31,141 nt of DNA from assembly GCA_024220525.1 (NCBI GenBank), contig JAMYWO010000322.1, forward strand, positions 2,881 through 34,021. The letters are read 5' to 3'. How positions within the stretch are numbered: position 1 is the stretch's first letter; each line of letters begins with the position of its first letter. The DNA comes from Cochliopodium minus. Taxonomy: Eukaryota; Discosea; Himatismenida; Cochliopodiidae. This document shows, one piece after another, positions 1 to 11,003 of this stretch. Position numbers and translations under genes: made by a program. Under the pieces are notes generated by a model. That model was given only the letters and a program-made list of their open reading frames with translations, did no database searches and was not told the origin of the DNA.

Positions 1-12
1 TTTTTTTTTTAC

Positions 13-1676
13 CTTTCAATAGTTTTGATTATTTCTTCAATGCTGAAATAAGGCTCATAATCTTTTAAATCGAAATCCTCTTCTTTGGAGCCTTCTTTAA
101 GTATTTCAAACACCACAAGAATGCTCTCCATTGCTGAAATTCTTACTTGTATATCTTTGTGTTCCAACAATGAAACTATAAACTCCATTTGCCTAAAAAA
201 ATTTTTGTGTTAAAAAATTTTGAAAATATTATAGATATTTTGATTTTTGATTTTTTGATTTTTTAATTTTTTTTAATTTTTATTTCAAATTTATTATTTT
301 TATTTTATTTTTTATTTATTTTTTTTATTTTTTAATAATTAAATTTTATTTAAAGTTTTATTTTTTATTTTTTATTTTTTATTTTTATTTTTTTATTTTT
401 TGTTTTTGATTTCAAATTTTCTATTTTTACATGGTTTCATATTTTGTTTTTAAAAATAATTTTTTCATTTTTTTTATTTTTTTTATTTATTTTTTTATAA
501 ATGTATTTATTATTTTATATTTAAGTTAAATTATTTTTTTCATCAATAATGATTTTTTTTGATTTTTTACTCTTGAACAATTTTTTCTTCCAAAATGTCA
601 ATGGGAAAATAAGAAGTGGTAAACTGCCAACTTTTCAAAAACAAAACAAGAAAGTGTTTGTCTTTCAATCTGTCACTTTTATGTTCTTTAAGTTTGTTTT
701 CTTTTATTTCTTTCTCTTTTCTTTCTTTTTTTGTTTCTTTCTTTTCCAATTTTTCAGATTCGTGTTCTTCTTTCATTTTATTGAAGATTTCTTGTTGCAA
801 TTCATCAATCTCTATCGTGTATTGATCCATGTACTCATTATATCTCAAAATGGACAAACAAGCAGATGATATTGATTTCATTTTTGCGCATCCTCCCTAT
901 CATCAAATTATTTGGGTGAGTAAAATAATTTAATTTGTGAAAATTTGTTGGTAAAAATGATGTATAAGCATAACGAAAAATTATTTGCATTTTAATGCGA
1001 TTCCAATATACAACAAATGAAAATAACAAGTGTATATTTCAAGTTATATCTCGAATATATCGATGTTTGATTTTTTTATGTGTTGAAAATATGTCTCTGG
1101 ATATCCAGACATTTATTTAAAGAAAAATTATTGATGAAGATTTAATTAAAACAAAAAAAAATTGACATTATGAAACTACATTACGAAAAATTATTTTTCT
1201 ATTTCAAAATGTGCTTGATCACATTTTATAAAAATCAGAATAAATGCAAATATTTAATCCTCAAGTAATCCAAATTGTATTTCCTTTTTACCTTTAATGT
1301 TGATTGAAACAATTTTAAAAAAAGTTCTTGATCTTCCCAATCAATGCTCCAATCCAAGGATAAAATCATCATCATTGTAAATTTGGATGCTATTGCCTTT
1401 TCTTCTATATCTCCTTTTTTTATGCTTGAGATACAAGTCTCGATGAAAAATCTAATATTCTGCCTAATGTCTTCCAAATGATACATTAAGTATTTGATCA
1501 TGAATTCATATGCAATTATTCTTGAAGAATTCCTTTCATTGTAAAAGAATTTTAATTTTTAAAATTTTTATTCAAAAGATAAAAAATTACTTGCTACAAG
1601 TCATTAGTTGCATATTTACTTCAAATTTATCAGAAATGACATCTCTTGGATCATCACTTTCCCTATTGTGATTCAT
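13..1676 (-). CDS. Interferon-related developmental regulator (IFRD)-like protein, 3' part missing
   Basis: Spliced gene read on the minus strand. Exons are 1591-1676, 1292-1532, 571-896 and 13-192, and phases agree at every junction (277 codons visible). It starts MNHNRESDDPRDV. Features that match the IFRD family are an N-terminal helical stretch (SSRIIAYEFMIKYL, then KKGDIEEKAIASKF), a middle FLKSWQFTTSYFP resembling the family's AL-SAW-LLLT segment, and LLEHKDIQVRISAMESIL, which corresponds to the family's LLES-V-RIAAGE-IALL. An Asp/Glu-rich DFDLKDYEPYF follows. The family is made of HEAT/ARM-like helices and acts as a transcription and translation co-regulator. A Lys/Glu-rich coiled-coil insert (about 50 residues, near 640-800) separates the two conserved parts. 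The last donor lies at 11-12, so more exons are off the left edge. No single motif is diagnostic; an ARM-repeat protein of another family is the main alternative. Confidence 0.72.
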
Positions 1677-1809
1677 ATCAAATTTTTTTTATTTTTTATT
1701 TTTTATTAAATTTATATTTTTAAAAAACTCAGTGATTTGAGTTTTAAAAATTGAATACTTATTGCAAACAAAGTTATATGGAAATATGATTTATTAATGT
1801 TATTACAAC

Positions 1810-2773
1810 TCAATTTTTGAAAGGAAGATTATTCAAAAGTTTCCCAATTCCACTACCACCACTTTGTTCTTGTTGAGGAGGTTGATCTTTCAAGAAATAA
1901 GAATAACTAAAATATAAAAAAAACAAGAAATAGTTACCCATTTGAGGAGAATATCCTTGTTGAGGAGGATATCCTTGTTGATAAGGTTGAGGATGATAAC
2001 TTTGTTGGTATTGTTGTGGAGGGTAGCCTTGTTGTGGAGGATATCCTTGTTGTGGAAGTTGTGGGGAATATCCTTGTTGTGGATGATATCCTTGTTGTTC
2101 TAATGGAGGAGAATCTTTTATAAAAATTTAAATGCATTTAAATTTTAATATTTATTATTTAATTAATTAATTTTTAATTAATTAATATTTAATTTTGTTT
2201 GAAAATATTGATGAAAACAAATGATTTTTGAAAACTAATTTTTATCATAAAAGCTTACCATTATTAGTATTCACTCCTAACTTTTTTCCCAAAAAATTTC
2301 CTAGAGGCTTTGGAACTTGGCTTACAACTGATTGTCCCATTTGATTTGGCACTTGACTGATTTGTTCGAATGCCTTAATAGTATAGTTATGAATGAATTA
2401 TTAAGTATTTAATTTATCATATTTACTTTTGTCATTCTTTCGAAACCCTCTATTTAAAAAAGCATGGTTTTTTATTGATTTTATTAATTTTTAAATGTAA
2501 TATTTCTTTTTACGAGACATTTTTTGGAATCCTTCACACATTACCTTTGGGAAATAATTGTTTAAAAAATTTGAAAGTTTAAATATGTTTACCTTGAATC
2601 CTATTTGATTGAATTTAATTATTTGGCTTCTCGGAGCAAATAATAATTCTTTTTATACCTTCACTCATTTCCCTATAACCCTCTACAAAAAAGTTCAATT
2701 TTATTGAATGATACTTAAAAAAAGATTTAAACTTCCCATCTTTAAATGCCTCCTTAGGTAATAAATTATTCAT
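1810..2773 (-). CDS. Small protein with 7-residue repeats and a GYPPQQ-type tail, built from microexons
   Basis: Minus-strand gene. Exons are 2659-2773, 2593-2600, 2514-2544, 2427-2449, 2259-2373, 1938-2114 and 1810-1886 (181 aa, TGA stop). Phases fit at all six junctions. The middle carries consecutive seven-residue units: EGYREMS, EGFKVMC, EGFQKMS, QGFERMT, KAFEQIS, which look amphipathic. A Gly/Lys stretch (LGNFLGKKLG) follows, then a low-complexity tail of QQGYPP/QQGYHP units and a closing IGKLLNNLPFKN. Such Pro/Gln/Gly/Tyr tails occur in many cytosolic membrane- or RNA-associated proteins; I do not recognise this one. It lies 133 bases upstream of the IFRD-like gene on the same strand and is divergent from the HIG1 gene. 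The first exon is the weak point: residues 14-30 read through a stretch that starts GT and ends AG. Confidence 0.6.
2593..2600 (-). other. 8-nt microexon (GATTCAAG)
   Basis: Flanked by AG (2601-2602) and GT (2591-2592) on the minus strand. It takes the frame from phase 1 to phase 0 and supplies the G-F-K of repeat unit EGFKVMC. Skipping it puts a TGA a few codons into the next exon, so the frame and the peptide repeat both need it. Confidence 0.6.
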
Positions 2774-3056
2774 TTTTTTTATTTTTATTTTTTTTTTCTT
2801 TTTTTACTCCGATAGATTTTATATTCAGTTTTTTTTTGATAAAACAAAAAAGGATATCAGTTAATACTTCAACGAAGTTTCAAACTCTCCAGAACCAACT
2901 GAAAAATAATAATCTAGATTTTTCTTTAAAAATATTTTAGCCTAAATCTCGAAAATCAAAGCAAATAAAGAATTTCTTGACGTTTTGAGAATCAAAATCC
3001 CATTGAAAAATTTCGAATATTAAGAAAAAAAAAAAAAAAAAATTGTAAAGAGTAAA
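2774..3056. promoter_or_regulatory. Divergent intergenic region with presumed bidirectional promoter
   Basis: These 283 bases separate two divergent start codons: the repeat protein at 2773 (-) and the HIG1-domain protein at 3057 (+). The stretch is AT-rich with poly-T and poly-A next to each start. I see no TATA box or factor site that I would defend. The assignment rests only on geometry. Confidence 0.4.
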
Positions 3057-3421
3057 ATGAGTGACGATTTAAGTTCATCAAGTTTTCCTGTAATTAAAAA
3101 TAAATCATTTCTTCAAGCTTGCAAAGAAGATCCATTGGTACCTTTGGGTATTTTTTTTATTTTAAATTCAAACAAATATGCTTGTAAATAAATCCTAAAT
3201 AATTGACATGCAAAAAAAAAGGATGTGGATTAACTTCGATTGCATTGGTCAGAGGATTATTTGCATTTAAAAAAGGAGATTCAAAATTAAGCCAGAAAAT
3301 GATGAGAATGCGTGTGGCTGCTCAAGGATTTACTGTTGTTGCTATTACAGCATCCATTTTGTATAAACCTCTCACAAATATTATTGGAGATTTATATACC
3401 AAAATAAAAGCAGAATTTTAA
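3057..3421 (+). CDS. HIG1 domain protein (Rcf1/HIGD-type respiratory factor)
   Basis: Two exons, 3057-3147 and 3222-3421, joined in phase 1 across a 74-nt intron; 96 aa, TAA stop. The domain is recognised from C-KEDPLVPLGCGLT, then ALVRGLFAFKKGDS, then SQKMMRMRVAAQGFTVVAI. This is the HIG1 signature: a first membrane helix, a short loop with the conserved SQ-MMR-RV-AQG-T motif and a second helix (residues about 68-80). Family members sit in the mitochondrial inner membrane and help assemble or stabilise cytochrome c oxidase and its supercomplex with complex III. The length equals that of animal HIGD proteins. There is no obvious cleavable presequence, as is usual for the family. The start is the first ATG after a poly-A leader. 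Confidence 0.93.
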
Positions 3422-3791
3422 TCCACAACATAACCTTTTTAGTTTGATGATATCTTTGCTCAAAAAAAAGGAAAAAGGAGATCTTTTTCTTTTGAAAATA
3501 AAAATATTTCAAAAAATATCAAAAGATCATCAACAAAAATTAAAGTTACTGAAAGGATATGTTCTAATCAGTTAATAAATCAATATGATTCTTTAATTAA
3601 CTTTTTATTCTTATTCTTTCTAAAGAAATTTGCCAATATTAAATTATTATGAAAATAGTCATTTCAAAAATTTCATGATTCAACACCCTCCTTTATTCGT
3701 TTTTCAAATTAATTTTTTTGGCTTTTTATATTTTACCGCTTTTTTTTTATGCATTGATAAATTGATAAAAATAAAAAAAAAAACTGATATC
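3422..3791. other. Intergenic spacer between the HIG1 and exportin-7 genes
   Basis: 370 bases containing the 3' flank of one plus-strand gene and the 5' flank of the next. An open frame from 3630 runs into the exportin start, but its upstream part is hydrophobic, low-complexity and unlike exportin N-termini, so I treat it as leader. No RNA gene or repeat is seen. Confidence 0.4.
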
Positions 3792-6700
3792 ATGGAGCAA
3801 ATAGAACAATTATGTCAGACAGCATTTACAGAAACAAATAAAGAATTGAGAATTCAAGCAGAGAATAAATTGAATTCTATCATTACCATCCAAAATATAC
3901 CCCAATTACAACTTACTTTATCCAACAGCCAAAATCAACAAACATTGCATTATATGGCTAAATCCCTGATTAATTTAGTAACAACCAATTGGAAATTATT
4001 GAATATTCAACAAAAACTTGCAATAAGTAAACAAAATGAACCATTTTTAATTTATTATTTTTTGGAATAATTTAATTATTTGATCATACATACGATTAAT
4101 ATACTAATTAACAAATGATAATGATTGCCATACTGATACGAACATATCCTTTTTTATTTGAGTTTATATAAAATCATTCTTTCTTTGTTATCGCTCATTT
4201 AATCATTTACCCTATTATTTTTAAAAAAAGGAAACATGGGACTAACATTTCTTGCAAATAGATACAATACAGTATCCAAACCTATCTTGATATTAATATG
4301 TGAATTGATAGCAAGAATAACCAAATTAGGATTGATAGAAAATGAAGAATTGAATGATATAACATCACAAGCATCCAAATTCTTTCAGGTATCAATTATT
4401 TTTTTTGCTATTTGAAAATGATTACTTGTACAAATAATTTATTGCGCAATTATTAATTAATTAAATAATTTACTTTTTTTTTTCTAAAAATTATTTTTTA
4501 ATTATAATTAGTCAGGACAACACTTAACTGTTGGTTTTTTATTATATACAACCCTAGTACATGAAGTAGATACGATGTTTCCCACTCACACATTATCGTA
4601 TCACAGAAAAATAGCGATAGCGTTCAGAGATCAAGCTTTGTCCAACATTTTTTCTTTGGGAGTCAATTTTGTGAAGCAAATAAAGTCGATACCTGAAAAC
4701 ATGAGAAAAATAATCGCAGAGAAAGCTTCTGATCTTTGTTTTCGCTGTTTGTCTTATGATTTCATTGGCACTTCTCCTGATGATTCTATTGATGAAATTG
4801 GGTAAAAATAAAAATATAATAATTTTTTTAAAAATAAAGTAAAAATTATAAAACAACACAGCTAAAACAGAAATAATAATAGTGATCATAATAATAGAAT
4901 TAATTTTTTTTTTAAATACAAATCCAAAAAAAAAAATTTAATAAAAGTAAATTAAAATTTAAATCATTCAATAAAAGAAATTTCAAAAACAATTCAAAAT
5001 TTAAATAAAAATTAAAAAAATAAAATAAAAATAAAAAATAAAAAATAATGAAATATTAAAATTATAATTTAAACATTATAAAAATAAAAAAAAAATTAAC
5101 AAATTAATTTTTTTTTGAAATAGTACAATACAAACACCAAAGACATGGAAGTCGTATTTTGAAGAAGAAAACATTTTGAGTCATTTTTTTGATTTGTACA
5201 CTATCACCATGTCTCACTCCACTCTCCGTTGCCTGGGTCACATCGCTGCTACCAGAATCACTCTCTTCACCACTACTTTAACCAAAAATAATTTTTTGAA
5301 CACTTTAATCAAAGGTTTGGGAAACATTATGTCCAACAAAATCGGTATATCTTTTTTTTAGATTTTTTGAAATTTTTATCCTTTATTTATTTTATTTCAT
5401 CATTTGATATTTTTGTTTGCTTCTTTTTGTTTTTGTTTTCATTTTTTATTTTTTTGTTGATTTACGTAGATTCATTTTTATTTAATTTAATTTAGTATTT
5501 TACATATTTGTTTTTATTATTTTTTTTATTAAATTTCTTGAAAATATTTAATTTTTTTGTTTAAATTATTTTTGATTAATATGTTAATAATTAATATTTT
5601 TATTTTCAATTTATAACAGATTTTTGATTTTTGCTTATTACAAAAATAAATATTATTTTCATTTTTATTTTTAAAAATTTGTTAAATTTATTTGTATTTT
5701 TTAGGACTTGGAGAGGTAATGTTACATCATGAATTTTGTAGATTGCTTACGAGACTTAAATCGAATTTTCCAATGAAATTGATAGTGTCAACAGAAGCAT
5801 TCAAAGTGTTTCTTCCTGTTTTGACTCAATTCACCATACAAACTTTTCAGTCTTGGCAGTTTTCTCCTCACAGCATTTATTATTTATTAGAACTGTGGAG
5901 GGAAATGATCAAAGGTGATACTAAACAAAAATTAAAAATAAAAAACAAGAATTTTTAAGAATAAAAATAAAATAAAATAAAAAAACCAAATAAAAATAAA
6001 TAAAAAAACTAAAATGAAAAATAGAAATTAAACAAACATAAATTAACAAAATTTAAAAATAAAATTAAATATTAAAAATAATATCATCAATAAGTAAAAT
6101 AAGCAAAAAAGAAATATTAAAACTTTTTTTTTAAAATTTTTTTTATAGGATCAAACTTTGTAGAAGAAAATGACAAAACGTTTGTGTGCCAATACGCATC
6201 ACAATTAATACAAGCATACACGCAATCGCGCATTCAAAGTGTGACTAACATCATACAAAACGATTCGATAGAAGATCCCTTAGAAAACGAAAATTTGTTA
6301 GAGGAGGAAATAAAATCATTACCTCCGCTTATGAGATGCCAATATGAGCCTATAAGTATTTATTTAAAGGGCGTTTTTGAACCTTTAGCTAAAAATTTCA
6401 TCATGTGTGTTCAAAGTGTTGTAAATAATAACAATAATTCTCCTCAAAAAGTTGTTTCTCCCTCTCAGTTGGCTTTGATTGAAGGGCAGTTAACATGGGT
6501 CGTTTATATGATTGGTTGTGCTATTGGAGGTAAAAAAAAACTTTTGAATCAAATTATTTATAATAATATGGATTAGTTTTAAAAATAAAAACAAAAATGA
6601 AAACTGTCAAAAAAATTAAAAAAAAATAATCAATTTTTGAAAGAATAAAATAAAAAATGAAAAACTAAAAAAAATAAAAGAAAAAAATGAGAATCTATCT

Positions 6701-9700
6701 AAAATCAAAATAAATCAGAAATATATATAAATTTAAAATAATAAAAATAAAATAAAAAAGAAATAAAAATAAAATAAATTAAACTAAAAATAAATTGATA
6801 GTAAAAATTTATTGAATCTAAAAATTTAAATTTTTAAAGGAAAAGCACACATAAACAGTTCAGAAGAACAACATTCGAGTATTGACGCAGAACTTTCAGC
6901 ACTCCTCTTCCAGCTTTTAAACGCACATAACCAAAGACTCGCCTACCCAACCTGCTGCACAGAAAAGTACACAGAGAGACTAGAAATTGCTCTTTTAAAG
7001 TTTATTCAGCATTTCAGAAAAGTTTTCATTTCCGAAAATAATTCCTCTCCTTCTTCTATTTTCCCTCGTTTAGAAAAGTTGGTGGGTATAGGTAAAAAAA
7101 AAATTTTTTTTCATTATTCACCTTTATAGTTTTTTACTCAAAAATAATTTTTCAAATATTTTTTTATTAATAAGTTTTTTTAATTTTATTCAATATTTTT
7201 GAAAATTTTTTAAATTCAATTTGACAACCAAAAATAAATTTGAAACACGATTACTATTAATCTTATTATAAATAATTTTTTACTCAATATAGTTTTTTGC
7301 AATATAATTTAATTTTTAATTTTTTAAAAAATTTTTTTAATAAATTTTAAATTTAATTTATCCATCAAAAATAAATTTGAAAGAAATTGAAAAATATTTA
7401 TTGTTATTCTTAATGATAATTTAAAATATTATAAATTAAAAATCTCGAAAATAAAATTATAAAAATATAATAATAATCTATGAATCAATTAATGTCCCAA
7501 TTTTTTTTGTTTTTTTTTTTATAATTTTATTGAATATGGATGTATTTAATTCTCAATAGGAAATTACAAGACGGTGTTGAATGTGATGTTGATCAAAATT
7601 TGTGAAAACTTAAAGTACTGGGCCACCAACAAGCACATCATTCGAGAATCCCTGGAACTTTTCAACAACATCAGCAGTGGTTATTCTAGTGCTAAAATTG
7701 TCAGAGAAACTGACACCGTCCTAAAATTGTTCACTCATCACACAAGGTAAATTATCTTTATTTTTTAATTTTTTATTTATTACTATTTTTCATTTAGATT
7801 TTTAATTTTTTTTAATTTTTATTTATAATGTATTTATTCATATTTTTTGTTAATTATTTATTTTTTAAAATTTTAATTTTTTATATTTTTTCATTATTTT
7901 TTAATTTAATTTTTTTATTTTGGAAAGATTTTTTTTTTTAATTGTATTTCAATCATTTTCATTTATTTATTTTTTTTTTTGAATTTTAAAAAAGTCAATA
8001 TTTCCCATTTTTGGAATTTCCGAAGAATACACGTTGCAGATCAACATTTTACAACACAATATCGAGACTTTTGTTTTTGGATTCAAGTGGATGTACGAAC
8101 ACTCAGTTTAACAACTTTATGAAACCTTTCACCTCTTATTTCCATAATCTCTTAAATATCAACAATCCTCAAGCTTACAAAAATGATCAAATCAGACATC
8201 TCATCATTGGTAAAAAAATAAAATAAAATAAAATAAAAAAATTAAATTTAAAAAAATAAAAAATAAATTAAAAAAATGTTACAAAATAAAAAAATAAATT
8301 TAGATCAAGAAATAAAAATAAATTCTTCAAAATTTAAAAATAAATTGAAATAACAAAAAAAAAATTTAAAAACAAAAATAAATAATCTAAATAAAAAATG
8401 ATTTGAAAAAGAAATAAAAGAATAAAAATTATTGATTAATTAAATTTCAAAAATTAAATTTTAATAAAAATTCTAATAAATATTTTATTTTTGATTTATT
8501 TGTTTTTTTAAAAAAGGACTTTTGAGAGATTTTAGAGGAATAGTGGACGCAATATTCAATAAAAGGGCATACAACATGTTTTTTGATTGGATGATAGAAT
8601 CAAAGTCGCCAAACAACCAGTCCTTTGTGGAAGTATTTCCTCGCATAGCTGCAGTCTTTTACGATGATCCCTACGTCACCACTCCTCTTTTCAAATTTCT
8701 TTCCGAACTTTGTTTCAGTAAATCTTCTCGTATCAAATTTGATTCTTCTTCTCCCAATGGCATTTTGTTATTTCGCTTTGTCAGTGAAACTATTGGTATT
8801 CTTTTTTTTTTATTTATTTTTTATTATTATTTTTTCATTTAAGATTTTTTTATTTTTTGTTTTATTTTGTTTTATTTTTTATTTTTGATTTTATTTTTGA
8901 TTTTATTTTTTATTTTTTTATTTTTTTTATTTTTTTATTTTTTATTTTTATTATTACATTTTTATTTTTTATTTTTTATTTTTTATTTTTATTTTTACTT
9001 TAATTTATTAATTTAATTTTTGATTTTCATTTTTTTTTAATTTTTCAAAAAAATTCATTTAATTTTAACAAAGTTGCATACGGATCGAAAATGACAAATT
9101 TCAACATTCCAACAGACAAGGAGATATACGATTACAAGTTTAAAGGGATATGGCTTTGCCTCCAAACATTGTCTCGTTGTTTGACTGGTTGTTTCTGTAA
9201 TTTTGGTGTTTTTACTCTTTATAAAGACCCCGCCCTCGACAATTCTCTCAACACCATCTTCAATCTCTTGTTTTCCATCGACACTTCTGCTGCATTAGTA
9301 AAAAAAATTATTTTTTTATTTTATATTTATTTTTTTATATTTTTATAAAATTATATTTTTGTATTTTATATTTTTTTATTATTATATTTTTGTATTTTTT
9401 TTTATTTTTATAAATTTTATTTTTTAGATTTTATTTTGTATTATTATTTTTTATTTTTATAATTTTATTTTAATATTTTCATCAATTTTATTTTTTGAAA
9501 TATTGTTGAAAACTTATTTTTTTTGTTTTTAGAAATACCCCAAATTCGCATCTTCTTGTTATACGTTTTTGGAATCCATCTCCACAGAGCACACCTCCAC
9601 TTTGTCCACCCTTGACGACAGAATATTCGAAAAGGTAGTTCATTTGCTCCAAATAGGGATCGACTCCAAGAGCGTTCTCAACCAAAATGTAAATATTTCA

Positions 9701-10514
9701 TTATTTTTTATTTTATTTTATTTTATTTTGTTTATTTATTAATTTTTAACAATTTTTTTGTTTTAAATTTAATTTAATTTTTATTATTTTTTATTTATTT
9801 TATTTATTTTTCTGATTATTTATTTTTATTTTTAACAATTTTTTTATTTTATAACAATTTTTTTAGTTAAATTAAATTTTTATTAATATTTGTTAAAATT
9901 TATTGAATTTTATATTTGAATTTTTTTTTAATTATTACATTTTATTTTTACATTTTATTTTAAACAATTTATGTTTTTAGGTTTGCACATCTTGTTGTAC
10001 TGCAATAGACAGAATAGTGCAATTTTATGTGGACAATTTGGAGAAGGAAACATTTACAGCACAAAGCATCAAAAAACACTTTAACGTCCACATCAACACT
10101 TTCAACAACATCCTCCGCATCTTGTTCACCATCTGTTTGAACGATGAATGTCAATACGTCTGGTCTCTTTCTCGTCCTATGTTGGGTCTCATCATCATAA
10201 ACCCGAAAGTAAAAAAATTTAAATTCAAAAATTTAATTTTATTTGAATTTTTTAATTTTTTTTTAATTTTTTTTAATTTTTTAATTTTTAATTTTATATT
10301 TTTTTTTTGATTTTTTTTTTTTTGTTAGTATTTCAGTCAGTTGCAACAAGAGATAGTGTTGATGTACAAAGGGGAGATACAGGTAGAAATTTCAAATGCT
10401 CTTCAAGATTTGATGAAGGACATTGAGTTAAATTTGACTTCTTCCAACAGAGACCAATTCACCAAAAATCTCACCAACTTTAGAAATAGCATCAAAAAGT
10501 TCTTAATTACCTGA
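3792..10514 (+). CDS. XPO7: Exportin-7 (RanBP16-type importin-beta family transport receptor)
   Basis: Complete 14-exon gene. Exons: 3792-4026, 4231-4388, 4512-4801, 5124-5344, 5705-5914, 6149-6529, 6840-7091, 7560-7746, 7995-8209, 8517-8795, 9074-9297, 9533-9688, 9981-10208, 10329-10514. They sum to 3222 nt, giving 1073 aa; animal XPO7 is about 1090. Exportin-7 landmarks appear in order: ARITKLG, RKIAIAFRD, CLSYDFIGTSPDDS, FFDLYTI, HEFCRLLTRLKSNFP, YYLLELWREM, IEDPLENENLL, GQLTWVVYMIGCAIGG, RCRSTFYNTISRLLF, LRDFRGIVDA, SSPNGILLFR, NFGVFTLYKDPALDN, CTSCCTAIDRIV, and a C-terminal NRDQFTKNLTNFR. The protein is a HEAT-repeat receptor that carries cargo through nuclear pores with RanGTP. The start ATG at 3792 gives the expected N-terminus (EQIEQLCQTAF). 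Five introns split a glycine codon as G|GA. Confidence 0.95.
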
Positions 10515-11003
10515 TTTTTGAATTTATTTTATATAATATCTTTTTTTTTTTTAATTAAAAAAATTAATTTATCAAAAAAAATTAAAAAAAATTGTCTTTG
10601 GTTACTCAAAATGTTCCAAATTGTTTTAATACATAAAAAATCATGTTTCATCAATCTTCCACAAGATATGATCAATAGCATATTGGATAAAAAAGTAAAT
10701 TATTTTTCAAACCCCATAAATTCCATATCCAAAATAAAAAGAGAAATTTGAAAATCTTCAATCAAAAATTTAATTATAAAGCTCATCGTTCTGTTCAATT
10801 CTTTGATATCATTATAATTATTTATTTTTTATTTTTGGGATTATTTTCTTACACTATGAAATAACATTCTCAACATGAAATGATAATGAAATATAAATTA
10901 ATTATAGCATATCCATTCCATATCACCTCTATCAATTCAACATTCCTCAACCAAAATATCAATTCAAAAATAAATTTTTTATTTTAAATAAAAATAGTAT
11001 GAG
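10515..11003. other. Intergenic spacer between exportin-7 and PEX1
   Basis: 489 AT-rich bases between two plus-strand genes. A frame at 10518-10751 is mostly Lys/Ile/Phe with no splice support or family resemblance, and I do not call it. No promoter element is identifiable apart from a run of A/T before the PEX1 start. Confidence 0.4.

Noticed and set aside
852-914. Plus-strand open stretch MDKQADDIDFIFAHPP ending at a GTGAGT donor-like site
   Set aside because: It is antisense to the IFRD-like exon 571-896, whose frame, phases and family resemblance are better.
1934-2137. Minus-strand Thr/Ser/Arg-rich open frame
   Set aside because: It is the shifted frame of the QQGYPP tail; the other frame joins in phase to exons on both sides and reaches a sensible stop.
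2155-2186. Palindromic TTAATTAA-rich stretch as a hairpin or terminator
   Set aside because: It lies in an intron and is expected by chance in sequence this rich in A and T.
3630-3791. N-terminal extension of exportin-7 from an upstream ATG
   Set aside because: The extension is hydrophobic and low-complexity; exportin-7 proteins begin close to the EQ-LCQ segment at 3792.
4027-4070. Continuation of exportin-7 exon 1 to the TAA at 4068
   Set aside because: Splicing at 4026 to 4231 restores the conserved IRN...FLANR...ARITKLG segment in frame.
10518-10751. 77-residue open frame after exportin-7
   Set aside because: Low-complexity Lys/Ile/Phe composition, no splice partner and no recognisable family.
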